From NCBI GenBank assembly GCA_963809795.1, contig CAWELN010000025.1, positions 72,492-136,491 on the forward strand: a stretch of DNA of 64,000 bases, written 5' to 3'. The translations under genes and the position numbers were made by a program. This document shows, one piece after another, positions 1-7,841 of the stretch. The stretch's first letter is position 1; each line of letters opens with the position of its first letter. The notes below the pieces were generated by a model that saw only the letters and a program-made list of their open reading frames with translations, made no database searches and was not told the origin of the DNA. The DNA is from DASUAS01 sp963809795. Its GTDB lineage: Bacteria; Actinomycetota; Acidimicrobiia; IMCC26256; DASPTH01.

Positions 1-319
1 TGCGCTGCGCGTTCGGGTTGTTGATGCTGAACCCGGCGCCCTGGAGCCCGTCCTTGAAGTCGAGCGAGGCACCACCGAGGTGCGGAGCGCTGGCCGGGTC
101 GATGACCACGGTCACGCCGCCCTGCTCCGACTTCACGTCGTCGTCGGCGACGTCGGCGTCGAAGAACATCTCGTAGCTCAGGCCGGAGCAACCACCGGGA
201 CGGACGGCCACCCGCAGTACGAGGTCGGGGTTGCCCTCCGCCGCGATCAGGCTCTTCACCTTGTCGCTCGCCGCGTCGGTCAGGGTGAACACGGTGCTGG
301 CGTCCTGGACGGTGAACAT
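1..319 (-). CDS. erpA: ErpA/IscA-type iron-sulfur cluster insertion protein, partial
   Basis: A-type carrier (HesB/IscA fold) that accepts an Fe-S cluster and passes it to apo-enzymes in the cytoplasm. The visible part carries the family signature VRPGGCSGLSYEM with the first cluster-ligating cysteine, at about residues 38-50. The gene runs off the left edge just after an INNPNAQR stretch, so the C-terminal CGCGSSF-type motif with the other two cysteines lies outside the window. The ATG at 317-319 is preceded by a GCGAGG ribosome binding site 5-6 bases away. It lies 9 bases downstream of the SufR-like regulator on the same strand and close to the Mrp carrier, so this is an Fe-S assembly neighbourhood. 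erpA versus iscA cannot be separated on this fragment. Confidence 0.88.
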   Translation of the reverse strand, partial: MFTVQDASTVFTLTDAASDKVKSLIAAEGNPDLVLRVAVRPGGCSGLSYEMFFDADVADDDVKSEQGGVTVVIDPASAPHLGGASLDFKDGLQGAGFSINNPNAQR

Positions 320-328
320 CGGACCTCG

Positions 329-1030
329 CTAACTCGTTGAAGACGAACGGGGATCAGGATATCCGACTCCTACCGTGACGTGGCACGGCTCAGCGTCGTA
401 CAACGTCGAGAACTCCTCGACTGTTCCCCCGCCCACCGCGTCGACCACGCCCTCGCAGAGGCCCCGATGGAGGTTGCACACCAGCTCCGGGTAGGCCTCG
501 GCGAGCTCCCGGAAGGGACAGTGCAGGAACTCGATGCGGGCCGCATCCTCACCGCCGCCCGACTCCAGCGCCGGCTCGAACCCGAGCTTGGCCAGCTCCA
601 CCTCGAGCGCATCGAGGCAGGTGCGCGACCGGGTCCGCCGGCCGGCGTCGCTCCCCCACACCCGACCGGTCTCGGCGGCCTCGTCGGCGTCGGCGCCCAC
701 CCGTTCGGCGAGTGCGGCGAGCAGTCCGGCGAGCAACGCGTGCGCCGGCGGGTCGAACCCGAGCCCGGGCGCACCGGCACTCAGGAAGTAGAGGTGCTGG
801 GGACGCCCCACCGTCCCCCGGTGGACCGCCTCCACGTCGACCAGGCCGACCTCGCGCAGCCGCTCGAGGTGCAGGCGCACGGTGTTGGGGTGGATGCCGA
901 GGCGCTCGGCGAGGTCCGACGCCGACAGCGCGGCGGTCGAGCGGGCCAACTCCTCGTACATCGCATAGCGGGTCTCGTCGCCGAGGGCCTTCAGGATCGC
1001 GAGCTGTCGGTCCGAATCGCGCTGGTTCAC
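329..1030 (-). CDS. SufR-like winged-helix transcriptional regulator with C-terminal cysteine cluster
   Basis: About 233 residues from a GTG at 1028-1030. The N-terminal third is an ArsR/MarR-like winged helix (LSASDLAERLGIHPNTVRLH helix-turn-helix, then a GRPQHLYFL wing). The C-terminal half holds a cysteine/histidine cluster: CPF, then a Cys 14 residues on, an LHRGLC motif and a late PCHV. That arrangement matches SufR-type regulators that bind an Fe-S cluster and repress suf genes when cluster supply is good. It is divergent from the Mrp carrier and upstream of the ErpA/IscA gene, which supports Fe-S homeostasis as its role. No strong ribosome binding site precedes the GTG; a TTG 13 codons upstream (LKICRTEG) is an alternative start. 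Function is inferred from family and neighbours. Confidence 0.75.
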   Translation of the reverse strand: MNQRDSDRQLAILKALGDETRYAMYEELARSTAALSASDLAERLGIHPNTVRLHLERLREVGLVDVEAVHRGTVGRPQHLYFLSAGAPGLGFDPPAHALLAGLLAALAERVGADADEAAETGRVWGSDAGRRTRSRTCLDALEVELAKLGFEPALESGGGEDAARIEFLHCPFRELAEAYPELVCNLHRGLCEGVVDAVGGGTVEEFSTLYDAEPCHVTVGVGYPDPRSSSTS

Positions 1031-1091
1031 GATCTTGACGGTACCTTCCGTCCGGCATATTTTCAAGATGTAGCCTGTATTTATCAACAGC
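1031..1091. promoter_or_regulatory. Divergent promoter region between SufR-like regulator and mrp
   Basis: This 61-base gap is markedly AT-richer than its surroundings and must hold the start signals for both divergent genes. On the plus strand a TATTTA-like -10 element lies at 1078-1083, only about 8 bases before the mrp ATG, so mrp may be transcribed without a leader; no ribosome binding site is visible before that ATG. On the minus strand a TTGATA box reads from 1088 to 1083. The regulator probably binds here, but I see no perfect inverted repeat, so an operator cannot be defined. Confidence 0.4.
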
Positions 1092-2315
1092 ATGATGCGC
1101 ACTCCTGACCCCGACGACCCGGGCGCCCCGGTCCACGACCCCCTCCCGGGACCACCGCCGTCGCCCGACGACGTCCGCGGCATGCTGGCCGGGGTCATCG
1201 ACCCCGAGCTGCACGCCAGCATCGTCGACCTGGGCATGGTCGACGACGTCCGGGTCGGCCCCGACGGGGGCGTGATGGTCAAGGTGGCCCTGACCACCGC
1301 CGGGTGCCCACTCCGGGCGCAGATCCGCCAGGACGTCGAGTCCAAGGTGCGCGGCCTCCGCGGCGTCACCGCGGTGAAGGTCGAGTACGGCGAGATGACC
1401 CGTGAGCAGAAGTCGGCCGCCATGCAGCGCGCCCGGTTCAACGCCCGCGAGCAGGCCGGCCCTACCGAGGTGCCGTCGACCACCCGGGTGCTGGCGGTGG
1501 CCAGCGGCAAGGGCGGCGTGGGCAAGTCGTCGGTGACGGTGAACCTCGCCGCCGCGCTCGCGGCGCGCGGAATGACCGTGGGCGTGCTCGACGCCGACAT
1601 CTGGGGCTTCAGCGTCCCCCGCATGCTCGGGGTCGAGGGTCGCCTCGGCGGCAGCGACGGCAAGATCGCCCCGAACGTCGTGTCGGTGCCGGCCACGAAC
1701 GGCGGGCCCGCCGGCACGATCAAGGTCGTGTCGATGGGGTTCCTCGTCGACGACGAGAGCACCGCTTTGATGTGGCGCGGCTTGATCCTCACCAAGGCCC
1801 TGGAGCAGTTCCTCACCGACGTCCGGTGGGGTGACATGGACTACCTGCTCATCGACATGCCGCCCGGCACGGGCGACGTGCAGATGGGGCTGGCGCGCAT
1901 GTTGCCGCAAGCCGAGATGCTGGTGGTCACCACTCCGGCCCTCGCCGCGCAGAAGGTCGCGACCCGGGTCGCCGACATGGCGCGCCGCTCGTACATGAAG
2001 GTCGTCGGGGTGGTCGAGAACATGAGCGAGTTCGTGGCCCCCGACGGCTCCCGTCACGCGGTCTTCGGCCGCGGTGGCGGCGAGGCGCTCGCGGCCGAGA
2101 TCGGGATACCGCTCGTCGCCCGCATCCCGATCGAGCTGGGGGTGTCGAGCGGCGGCGACGCCGGCGCGCCGGTCGTGCTCACCGACGCCGATGGTCCCGC
2201 CGGTCGCGCCTTCACCGAGCTCGCCGCCCTCGTGGTCGACGAGCTGCTCCCCCCGATCGAGATGGCCGGGTGCACCGCCCGCCTGCTCGACCTCGTGGGC
2301 CAGATCGAGTCCTGA
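1092..2315 (+). CDS. mrp: Mrp/ApbC-type P-loop iron-sulfur carrier ATPase with N-terminal MIP18 domain
   Basis: 407 residues. Residues about 25-110 form a MIP18/DUF59 domain (GVIDPELHASIVDLGMV, with the conserved TTAGCPL cysteine). The remainder is a Mrp/NBP35 ATPase with deviant Walker A GKGGVGKSS near residue 138, the DADIWGFSVPRMLG switch and LLIDMPPGTGD Walker B. These proteins carry and insert Fe-S clusters in the cytosol. The usual CxxC pair after ENMS is absent: here it reads ENMSEFVAPDGSRH, so cluster bridging must use other ligands or the protein works differently from ApbC. ATG at 1092, with a second in-frame ATG at 1095. Divergent from the SufR-like regulator. Family assignment is secure. 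Confidence 0.92.
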   Translation: MMRTPDPDDPGAPVHDPLPGPPPSPDDVRGMLAGVIDPELHASIVDLGMVDDVRVGPDGGVMVKVALTTAGCPLRAQIRQDVESKVRGLRGVTAVKVEYGEMTREQKSAAMQRARFNAREQAGPTEVPSTTRVLAVASGKGGVGKSSVTVNLAAALAARGMTVGVLDADIWGFSVPRMLGVEGRLGGSDGKIAPNVVSVPATNGGPAGTIKVVSMGFLVDDESTALMWRGLILTKALEQFLTDVRWGDMDYLLIDMPPGTGDVQMGLARMLPQAEMLVVTTPALAAQKVATRVADMARRSYMKVVGVVENMSEFVAPDGSRHAVFGRGGGEALAAEIGIPLVARIPIELGVSSGGDAGAPVVLTDADGPAGRAFTELAALVVDELLPPIEMAGCTARLLDLVGQIES

Positions 2316-2333
2316 TCGCCGCCCGGACGCGAA

Positions 2334-2359
2334 CGAGCCCGGGCCGAAGCCCGGGCTCG
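2334..2359. terminator. Bidirectional hairpin terminator between mrp and the cupredoxin gene
   Basis: A perfect 11-bp stem (2334-2344 with 2349-2359) closes a CGAA tetraloop and sits in the 66-base gap between two convergent genes. There is no T-tract on either side, which is common in GC-rich actinobacteria, so termination strength is inferred from position and stem stability. Confidence 0.7.
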
Positions 2360-2381
2360 AACCGGCGATCAGGGGCGACGA

Positions 2382-3275
2382 CTACTTGACGTCGAATTCG
2401 CCCTTGAGGCCCTTCGTGTAGTCGTCGTCCGGCGCGTTGCCCTGCGTGCTGACGTACCCGTAGTGACCCGCCTCCAGCGTCTGCTCGAGATACGCGTCGG
2501 TCCCCGGGTTGAGCGAGGAGATGCCACCGACGAGCTCGCCCGGCGGGTCACCCGCCGGCGCCTGGCCATTGAAGAAGGCGTCGAAGTAGGTCTTCACGTC
2601 GTCGAGCGTCTTGCCGTCGGCGACCTTGACCAGAGTGAAGCTGTGCACGGCGGAGCCGCTGTTCGTCACCTTGAGGGTGACGTTCCGTCCGATGTTGTCG
2701 GTCGGGAACGTGATCGCGCTGTCGCTGATGCTCACGTCGGTCACGCCACTGGTCGGCGGCTTCAGGCTCGACTTCGACTTCGCCACGTCGAACGTCTTGA
2801 TCATCCCGTGCTCGAGGTGCGACTTGCCGTCGGGCGCCGGGACGAAGCACAGCATGCCGTAGTGGCCGGCGGGGAGCTCGGTGATCGTGGTGGTCTTCTG
2901 ACTCGGGCCGATGAGGTCGGGGAGACCCGAGACACCGTTGGGGTCGGCGTTCGGCGCGGCGATCTTCTCGAGCGCGCTCTGGTCCTGCGACAGCGCCGCC
3001 GTCTTCAGCTGCTTCGCCGTGACGCCCGGCTTGAGCTCGAAGACCGCCATCATGTGGTTCTCCACGCCCGCGTTGTCGAAGTTGACCTGCGTCCAGCCCG
3101 CCTTCGGGCTCCCGGACAGCTTGTACACGTACTCGCCGGCCTTCACCGTGAGGGTGTTCGAGCCGGCCGCCCCGGCGCTGCTGACCGCCGCGCCGATCGT
3201 CGCGGGCACGATGAGCACCGCCATCAGCCCCGCCCAGAACCTGACGCCGCGCGCGCGACGCGTGTGCTTACGCAA
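2382..3275 (-). CDS. Secreted tandem cupredoxin-like protein, one copper site degenerate
   Basis: 297 residues starting with TTG (3273-3275) behind an AAGGGAG ribosome binding site. Residues 1-37 are a signal peptide (Arg-rich start, hydrophobic core, AGA cleavage region). Two similar cupredoxin-like beta-sandwich repeats follow, about 40-155 and 170-297. The first has a plausible type-1 copper set: NHMM histidine, the Cys of YGMLCF, the His of LEHGM and its Met. In the second the histidine is kept (VHSFTL) but the Cys position reads GYVSTQ, so it probably binds no copper. Function is unknown; electron transfer or copper/stress-related work outside the membrane is likely. Convergent with mrp across a hairpin terminator. 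Confidence 0.75.
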   Translation of the reverse strand: MRKHTRRARGVRFWAGLMAVLIVPATIGAAVSSAGAAGSNTLTVKAGEYVYKLSGSPKAGWTQVNFDNAGVENHMMAVFELKPGVTAKQLKTAALSQDQSALEKIAAPNADPNGVSGLPDLIGPSQKTTTITELPAGHYGMLCFVPAPDGKSHLEHGMIKTFDVAKSKSSLKPPTSGVTDVSISDSAITFPTDNIGRNVTLKVTNSGSAVHSFTLVKVADGKTLDDVKTYFDAFFNGQAPAGDPPGELVGGISSLNPGTDAYLEQTLEAGHYGYVSTQGNAPDDDYTKGLKGEFDVK

Positions 3276-3449
3276 TGGTCTCCCTTTCTCGAGTCCGGAG
3301 CCTGCCGTCGGGCTCCGGGCTGATCGTCTACGCGCCCGCTGGGCGCGTACAGCTTGCTGGCACCATCCGCGGTGGGTGTGTTCCCACGCCCCCGGCGGTG
3401 CGCAAGTCTCGCGCTCGGGCTGCGCAGAGCTCGATCGGGGCGACGCGCG

Positions 3450-4289
3450 TCACGCGAGCTTCCACGCCGACTTCACCGAAGTCCCCGCGACCTTCCCTTC
3501 GGCCTTGAGCTTGAGCAGGTGCGCGTGGAGCTGCCACCCGGCGGCTTCGATCAGCTTCGGGTGCAATTCCCGATCGGCGTACAGCGTCCCCACCATGTCG
3601 GGGATGCGGGCCGGGCCCGCCTTGAGGAGCTTCAACACCTGCCGCTCGCGGTCGTTGCGGTGGGCGACGTACTCCTGGACGCGGGGCCGGGGCTCGTCGA
3701 TGACGTCGCCGTGTCCCGGCGCGAGCCGTGACACCCGCAGCTTCTCGAGGCGCGCGAGCGTCGCCAGGTACTGCGCCATGTCGCCGCCGCGATTCGGGCT
3801 GACCACCGAGAACATGCCGTCGAGCACGGTGTCGCCGGTGAACAGGACCCGTTCCTCCTCGAGGAGGAAGCAGAGGTGGTTCGGCGCGTGCCCGGGGGTG
3901 TGCAGCACCTGGAGCCCGAACTCGGTGCCCTCGATGGAGTCGCCGTCGCCGATGACGCGGTCGGGCACGATCGTGGAGTCCTTGTCGAGGCGCTTGCCGT
4001 AGGCGAGGACCTCGGCGCCGGTGGCCTTCACCAGCCGGGCGGTGCCGGGGGCGTGGTCGGGATGGGTGTGCGTGAGCAGCACCCAGCGCACCCGCTCGCG
4101 CATGGAGGCGCCGATGATGGCGTCGATGTGGCGCTTGTCGTCGGGCCCCGGGTCGATCACCGCGACCTCGTCGATGCCCACGAGGTAGGTGTTCGTCCCC
4201 GGTCCGGTGAACGGGCCCGGGTTCGGAGCGACGATCCGGCGGACGAGCGGCGACAGGGCGCTGGGCACGCCGGGGCTCAGGTCCGGCAT
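3450..4289 (-). CDS. Metallo-beta-lactamase-fold hydrolase (LACTB2/glyoxalase II-like)
   Basis: 279 residues from the ATG at 4287-4289, which follows a GGGAGGGAG ribosome binding site; an upstream in-frame start would add 12 residues of low-complexity sequence. The fold is clear: NTYLVG strand, THTHPDH zinc motif near residue 73, HTPGHAPNHLCF, FTGDTVLDG and APGHGD. A C-terminal helical extension of about 60 residues (KLLKAGPARIPDMVGTLY) is typical of LACTB2-like proteins, which are zinc-dependent hydrolases or nucleases. The substrate cannot be told from sequence. The 3276-3449 gap before the next gene holds nothing I recognise. Confidence 0.85.
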   Translation of the reverse strand: MPDLSPGVPSALSPLVRRIVAPNPGPFTGPGTNTYLVGIDEVAVIDPGPDDKRHIDAIIGASMRERVRWVLLTHTHPDHAPGTARLVKATGAEVLAYGKRLDKDSTIVPDRVIGDGDSIEGTEFGLQVLHTPGHAPNHLCFLLEEERVLFTGDTVLDGMFSVVSPNRGGDMAQYLATLARLEKLRVSRLAPGHGDVIDEPRPRVQEYVAHRNDRERQVLKLLKAGPARIPDMVGTLYADRELHPKLIEAAGWQLHAHLLKLKAEGKVAGTSVKSAWKLA

Positions 4290-4356
4290 GTCAGTCCCAC
4301 TCCCTCCCGTACGGGGACCTCGCACATACCTTCACCTTCATATTGTAGGTGGGCCT

Positions 4357-5694
4357 ATGGACCCCCGGCGTGCCCTTCCCTCGGTCGACCGGATCGTGAG
4401 CAGGCTCACCGGCCTCCCCCACGCGCTGCTCGCCGATGCCGCGCGCGACGCGATCGCGGACGCCCGGGTGACGATCGCGACCGGCGGCGACGTCGACGAG
4501 GAAGCCGTCGTCCGTGACGCGGCGCGCCGGGTCGAGCGGCTGCAGGGCGCCCGGCTCCGCCCCGTCGTGAACGCGACCGGCGTGCTGCTGCACACCAACC
4601 TCGGGCGCGCGCCGGTCGCCGCCGACGCGCTGGCCGACGCCGCACGCGTCGGCGGCTCGTATTCGAACCTGGAGTTCGATCTGGCGACCGGCAGGCGCGG
4701 GTCGCGGGACGCTCACGCAGGCGCGCTGCTCGCGCGCGCGTGCGGGGCCGAGGCGGGGCTGGTCGTGAACAACAACGCCGCGGCGGTGCTGCTGGCGCTC
4801 GCCGCGCTCGCACGCGGCCGGGACGTCGTGGTGTCGCGGGGCGAGCTGGTCGAGATCGGCGGCGGCTTCCGCGTGCCGGAGATCATGGCCGAGTCGGGCT
4901 GTCGGCTGGTCGAGGTCGGCACCACCAACCGCACGCGTCTCGCCGACTACGAACGCGCGCTGGGCGCCGACGTCGCGCTGGTCCTCAAGGTGCACGCGTC
5001 GAACTACCGGATGATCGGGTTCACCGAGACCACCCCGGTGGCGGCTCTCGCCGGGCTCGGGCCGCCGGTGATGGTCGACGCCGGCTCGGGCCTGCTCGAC
5101 GAGTCGACGCCCTGGCTGCCGCACCGGCCGGAGTGGCTGCGGGACGAGCCCGGCGTCCGCCAGGCCATCGACGCCGGCGCCGCCATCGTCACCTTCTCGG
5201 GCGACAAGCTGCTCGGCGGCCCCCAGGCCGGCATCGTCGTCGGACGCCGCGACCTGGTTGCCGCGGTCGCGCGGCACCCCCTCGCACGTGCGACGCGCGC
5301 CGACAAGATCACCCTCGCCGCGCTCCAGACCGTCGCCGAGGCCTATCTCGCCGGCGACGCGACCCGTCTCCCGCTCTGGCGCATGGCGACGCTGTCGCTC
5401 ACAACGCTCCGCGACCGCGCGCAGGCCGTTGCCGACGCGGTCGGCAACGGCAAGGTGGTCGACACCGAGGCGGTCGCCGGAGGCGGCTCGCTGCCCGGCC
5501 TCGGGATCCCTTCGGTCGGCGTCACGCTCGACGCCGGCGACGCCGACGACACCGCGGCGCGGCTGCGGGAGCACGGCGTGGTGGCACGGGTCGCCGACGG
5601 CGTGGTCGTCTGCGACCTGCGCACCGTCGAGCCCGGCGACGACGCCACGCTGGTCACCGCGCTGCGCGCGGCATCGGGCCGCGCCGACGAGTGA
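4357..5694 (+). CDS. selA: L-seryl-tRNA(Sec) selenium transferase
   Basis: 445 residues. A PLP enzyme that converts Ser-tRNA(Sec) to Sec-tRNA(Sec) using selenophosphate. Family hallmarks in order: an N-terminal LPSVDRIVS start, VVNATGVLLHTNLGRAP, VVNNNAAAVLLAL, a GTTNRT motif, KVHASNYRMIGFT, DAGSGLL, and the PLP lysine in FSGDKLLGGPQAGI. The ATG at 4357 follows an AGGTGGG site. Its stop overlaps the selB start by 4 bases, so the two are translationally coupled. Neither selC (the tRNA) nor selD (selenophosphate synthetase) is visible in the window, and no selenoprotein is seen here. Length is normal for SelA. Confidence 0.95.
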   Translation: MDPRRALPSVDRIVSRLTGLPHALLADAARDAIADARVTIATGGDVDEEAVVRDAARRVERLQGARLRPVVNATGVLLHTNLGRAPVAADALADAARVGGSYSNLEFDLATGRRGSRDAHAGALLARACGAEAGLVVNNNAAAVLLALAALARGRDVVVSRGELVEIGGGFRVPEIMAESGCRLVEVGTTNRTRLADYERALGADVALVLKVHASNYRMIGFTETTPVAALAGLGPPVMVDAGSGLLDESTPWLPHRPEWLRDEPGVRQAIDAGAAIVTFSGDKLLGGPQAGIVVGRRDLVAAVARHPLARATRADKITLAALQTVAEAYLAGDATRLPLWRMATLSLTTLRDRAQAVADAVGNGKVVDTEAVAGGGSLPGLGIPSVGVTLDAGDADDTAARLREHGVVARVADGVVVCDLRTVEPGDDATLVTALRAASGRADE

Positions 5695-7493
5695 GGGTCG
5701 TCGCCACCGCCGGCCACGTCGACCACGGCAAGTCGTCGTTGGTCCTCGCGCTCACCGGCACCGATCCCGACCGGTTCGTGGAGGAGAAGGAGCGAGGGCT
5801 CACCATCGACCTGGGCTTCGCCTTCACCGACCTACCCTCGGGCCGAACGGTCGGTTTCGTCGACGTGCCCGGCCACGAGCGCTTTGTCAAGAACATGCTC
5901 GCCGGAGTGGGGGCCGTCGACGTCGCGCTGTTCGTCGTCGCCGCCAACGAAGGGTGGATGCCGCAGAGCGAGGAGCACCTTCGCATCCTCGACGTGCTCG
6001 GGGTGCGCCACGGGATCGTGGCCCTCACCAAGGCCGACACCGTGAGCGCCGACGCGCTCGACGACGCCCGGCGCTCCGTGGTCGAGCACCTGGCGAGCTC
6101 GTCGCTCCGGGACGCCCAGGTGGTGGTGTGCGACTCGGTCTCCGGGCGCGGGCTCGACGACCTGCGACGCGCCCTCGATGCCGCCCTCGCCGCCACCCCC
6201 GCGGCGGAGGATCTCGGTCGGCCTCGGCTCTGGATCGATCGGGTCTTCGCGCCGCGCGGCGCCGGCACGGTGGTGACGGGGACGCTGCTGGGCGGCTCGG
6301 TCGCGGTCGACGACACGCTGCGGGTCGTGCGGCTCGACCGTGCCGCGCGCGTCCGCGGCATCGAGAGTGCGCACGCGGCGGTCGAGGAGGTGAAGCCCGG
6401 GGCGCGCGTCGCGTTCAACCTCGTCGGGATCGAGCGTCAGGCGTTGACGCGGGGGGATGCACTCGTGCGCGCGGGCCAGTGGTTCGATGCCACCGAGGTG
6501 GATGTTGCGATCACGCTGATCCCCGGAGCTCCGTCCCGGCTGCCGGCACAGCTCCGGGCGGCGGTGGGCTCAGGCGAGCAGGAGACCCGAGCCCGTGTCC
6601 TGGGCGGCGACCACCGCTTCGCCCGCCTCCGGTTCGACGTGCCCGTCCCGCTCGTAGTCGGCGACCGCATGGTGCTGCGCGACCCGGCGCGCTCGCGCAC
6701 GATCGCCGGCGCGGAGGTGCTCGACGTGGGGTCGCTGGTTCCGGCTCGTCGCGCCGCGTCCGTGCTGGCCCGGCCCACCGTCGTCCGTCTGCTCGAGGGG
6801 CACGGGTGGCTGCAGCGCGACGACCTGGCTCGACTGGTCGGCCTCGACGAACGCGGTCTCGATGCGTTGCTGCGCGACGCGGTCGACCGCGGTGACGCGG
6901 TCGTCGTCGGCGAGTGGTGGGCGCTTCCCGATGACGTCGAGGCTCTGCGCGGCCGCGCCCGCGGTGCGGTGCTCGAGCATCACGCCGCGGACGCGCTGTC
7001 GCCTGGGCTCGAGCTCGGTGTGCTCGCCGCCACGCTGGGCCGACCGACGCAGCAGGTGCGCGCCGCGTTCGAGGGTTGGGACACCCTCGTCGTGACCCGC
7101 GGGGTTGTGCACACGCCGGAGCACGCGGTGAGCGCGGCGGGGAGCGACGCCGGGCGCGCCCTGCTGGCCGAGCTCGACGCCACGCCGTTCTCGCCACCGG
7201 CGCCGGCCGACGCCGCGCTCGCACGCGCGCTGGTACGCGAAGGCGCGCTCGTCGACGTCGACGGCATCGTGTTCACCAGTGATGCGATCGGCCACGCCCG
7301 CGCGCTCCTGCGGGCCGCGCTCGTCGACGGCGGGTCGATCACGGTCGGCAACGCGCGCGAGCTCCTCGGCAGCACGCGGAAGTTCGTGGTCCCGCTGCTC
7401 GAGCGGTTCGACCGCGAGGGCTTCACCCGGCGGCGCGGCGACGTGAGGATCGCCGGACCTCGGCTCGATGCCGCGGGAGACGATCAGCCGTAG
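5691..7493 (+). CDS. selB: Selenocysteine-specific translation elongation factor
   Basis: 600 residues from a GTG at 5691 that overlaps the selA stop (GTGA). SelB is a GTPase that brings Sec-tRNA(Sec) to UGA codons next to a SECIS hairpin. Visible G motifs: GHVDHGKSSL (G1), the EKERGLTIDLGFAF switch, DVPGHERFVKNML (G3) and TKAD (G4). Domains 2 and 3 follow (GAGTVVTGTLLGG), then C-terminal winged helices of the SECIS-binding region, ending in SITVGNARELLGSTRKFVVPLLERFDREG (about residues 545-580). The gene is of normal length and intact. Its last 10 bases overlap the convergent WhiB gene. Confidence 0.95.
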   Translation: MRVVATAGHVDHGKSSLVLALTGTDPDRFVEEKERGLTIDLGFAFTDLPSGRTVGFVDVPGHERFVKNMLAGVGAVDVALFVVAANEGWMPQSEEHLRILDVLGVRHGIVALTKADTVSADALDDARRSVVEHLASSSLRDAQVVVCDSVSGRGLDDLRRALDAALAATPAAEDLGRPRLWIDRVFAPRGAGTVVTGTLLGGSVAVDDTLRVVRLDRAARVRGIESAHAAVEEVKPGARVAFNLVGIERQALTRGDALVRAGQWFDATEVDVAITLIPGAPSRLPAQLRAAVGSGEQETRARVLGGDHRFARLRFDVPVPLVVGDRMVLRDPARSRTIAGAEVLDVGSLVPARRAASVLARPTVVRLLEGHGWLQRDDLARLVGLDERGLDALLRDAVDRGDAVVVGEWWALPDDVEALRGRARGAVLEHHAADALSPGLELGVLAATLGRPTQQVRAAFEGWDTLVVTRGVVHTPEHAVSAAGSDAGRALLAELDATPFSPPAPADAALARALVREGALVDVDGIVFTSDAIGHARALLRAALVDGGSITVGNARELLGSTRKFVVPLLERFDREGFTRRRGDVRIAGPRLDAAGDDQP

Positions 7494-7744
7494 CTCGCCT
7501 CGAGCAACCCTCGGCGCTCGTGCTCGTTCAGACCGCCCCAGATCCCGTGCGACTCTCCCACCCGCAGTGCGTGGTCGAGGCACTCGCTGCGCACCGGGCA
7601 CTGGCGGCAGATCGCCTTCGCCCGCGACTCACGGACGTCGCGGTCTTCGCGCCGCTCGCTGCTCGAGGGCGGGAAGAACAGGGCGGTCTCCGGCCCCCGG
7701 CACGCGGCACGCGTGCGCCACGGTTGCAATGTGTGGACGGTCAC
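7484..7744 (-). CDS. WhiB-family iron-sulfur transcription factor
   Basis: 86 residues from a GTG at 7742-7744 behind a strong GGAGGGGG site. All four cluster cysteines are present (one in RAACRGP, then the CRQCPVRSEC triad), followed by the GIWGG turn and a basic tail (EHERRGLLEA). WhiB proteins hold a 4Fe-4S cluster and act on transcription, often through the main sigma factor. Together with the two ArsA-like ATPases further right this recalls the mycobacterial whiB4 / Rv3680 / Rv3679 arrangement, so a WhiB4-like redox role is a reasonable guess. It overlaps the 3' end of selB by 10 bases in convergent orientation. Confidence 0.92.
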   Translation of the reverse strand: MTVHTLQPWRTRAACRGPETALFFPPSSSERREDRDVRESRAKAICRQCPVRSECLDHALRVGESHGIWGGLNEHERRGLLEASYG

Positions 7745-7841
7745 GGACCCCCTCCCCCTTCGAGTGCCTCGCGGCGCGGAACCTACTCCGGTCGCGCCCG
7801 GGCTCACAAGGGGCCGGCCCGCAGCCGCCGTCCCGGGCCGG

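Noticed and set aside
1031..1837. A long N-terminal extension of the SufR-like regulator
   Set aside because: The extra stretch is the reverse complement of mrp, is low-complexity in translation and would cover the whole divergent promoter.
4291..7224. Very long open frames antisense or shifted to selA-selB
   Set aside because: GC-rich DNA lacks stops in several frames. These products are Arg/Pro-rich and have no family features, while selA-selB are unmistakable.
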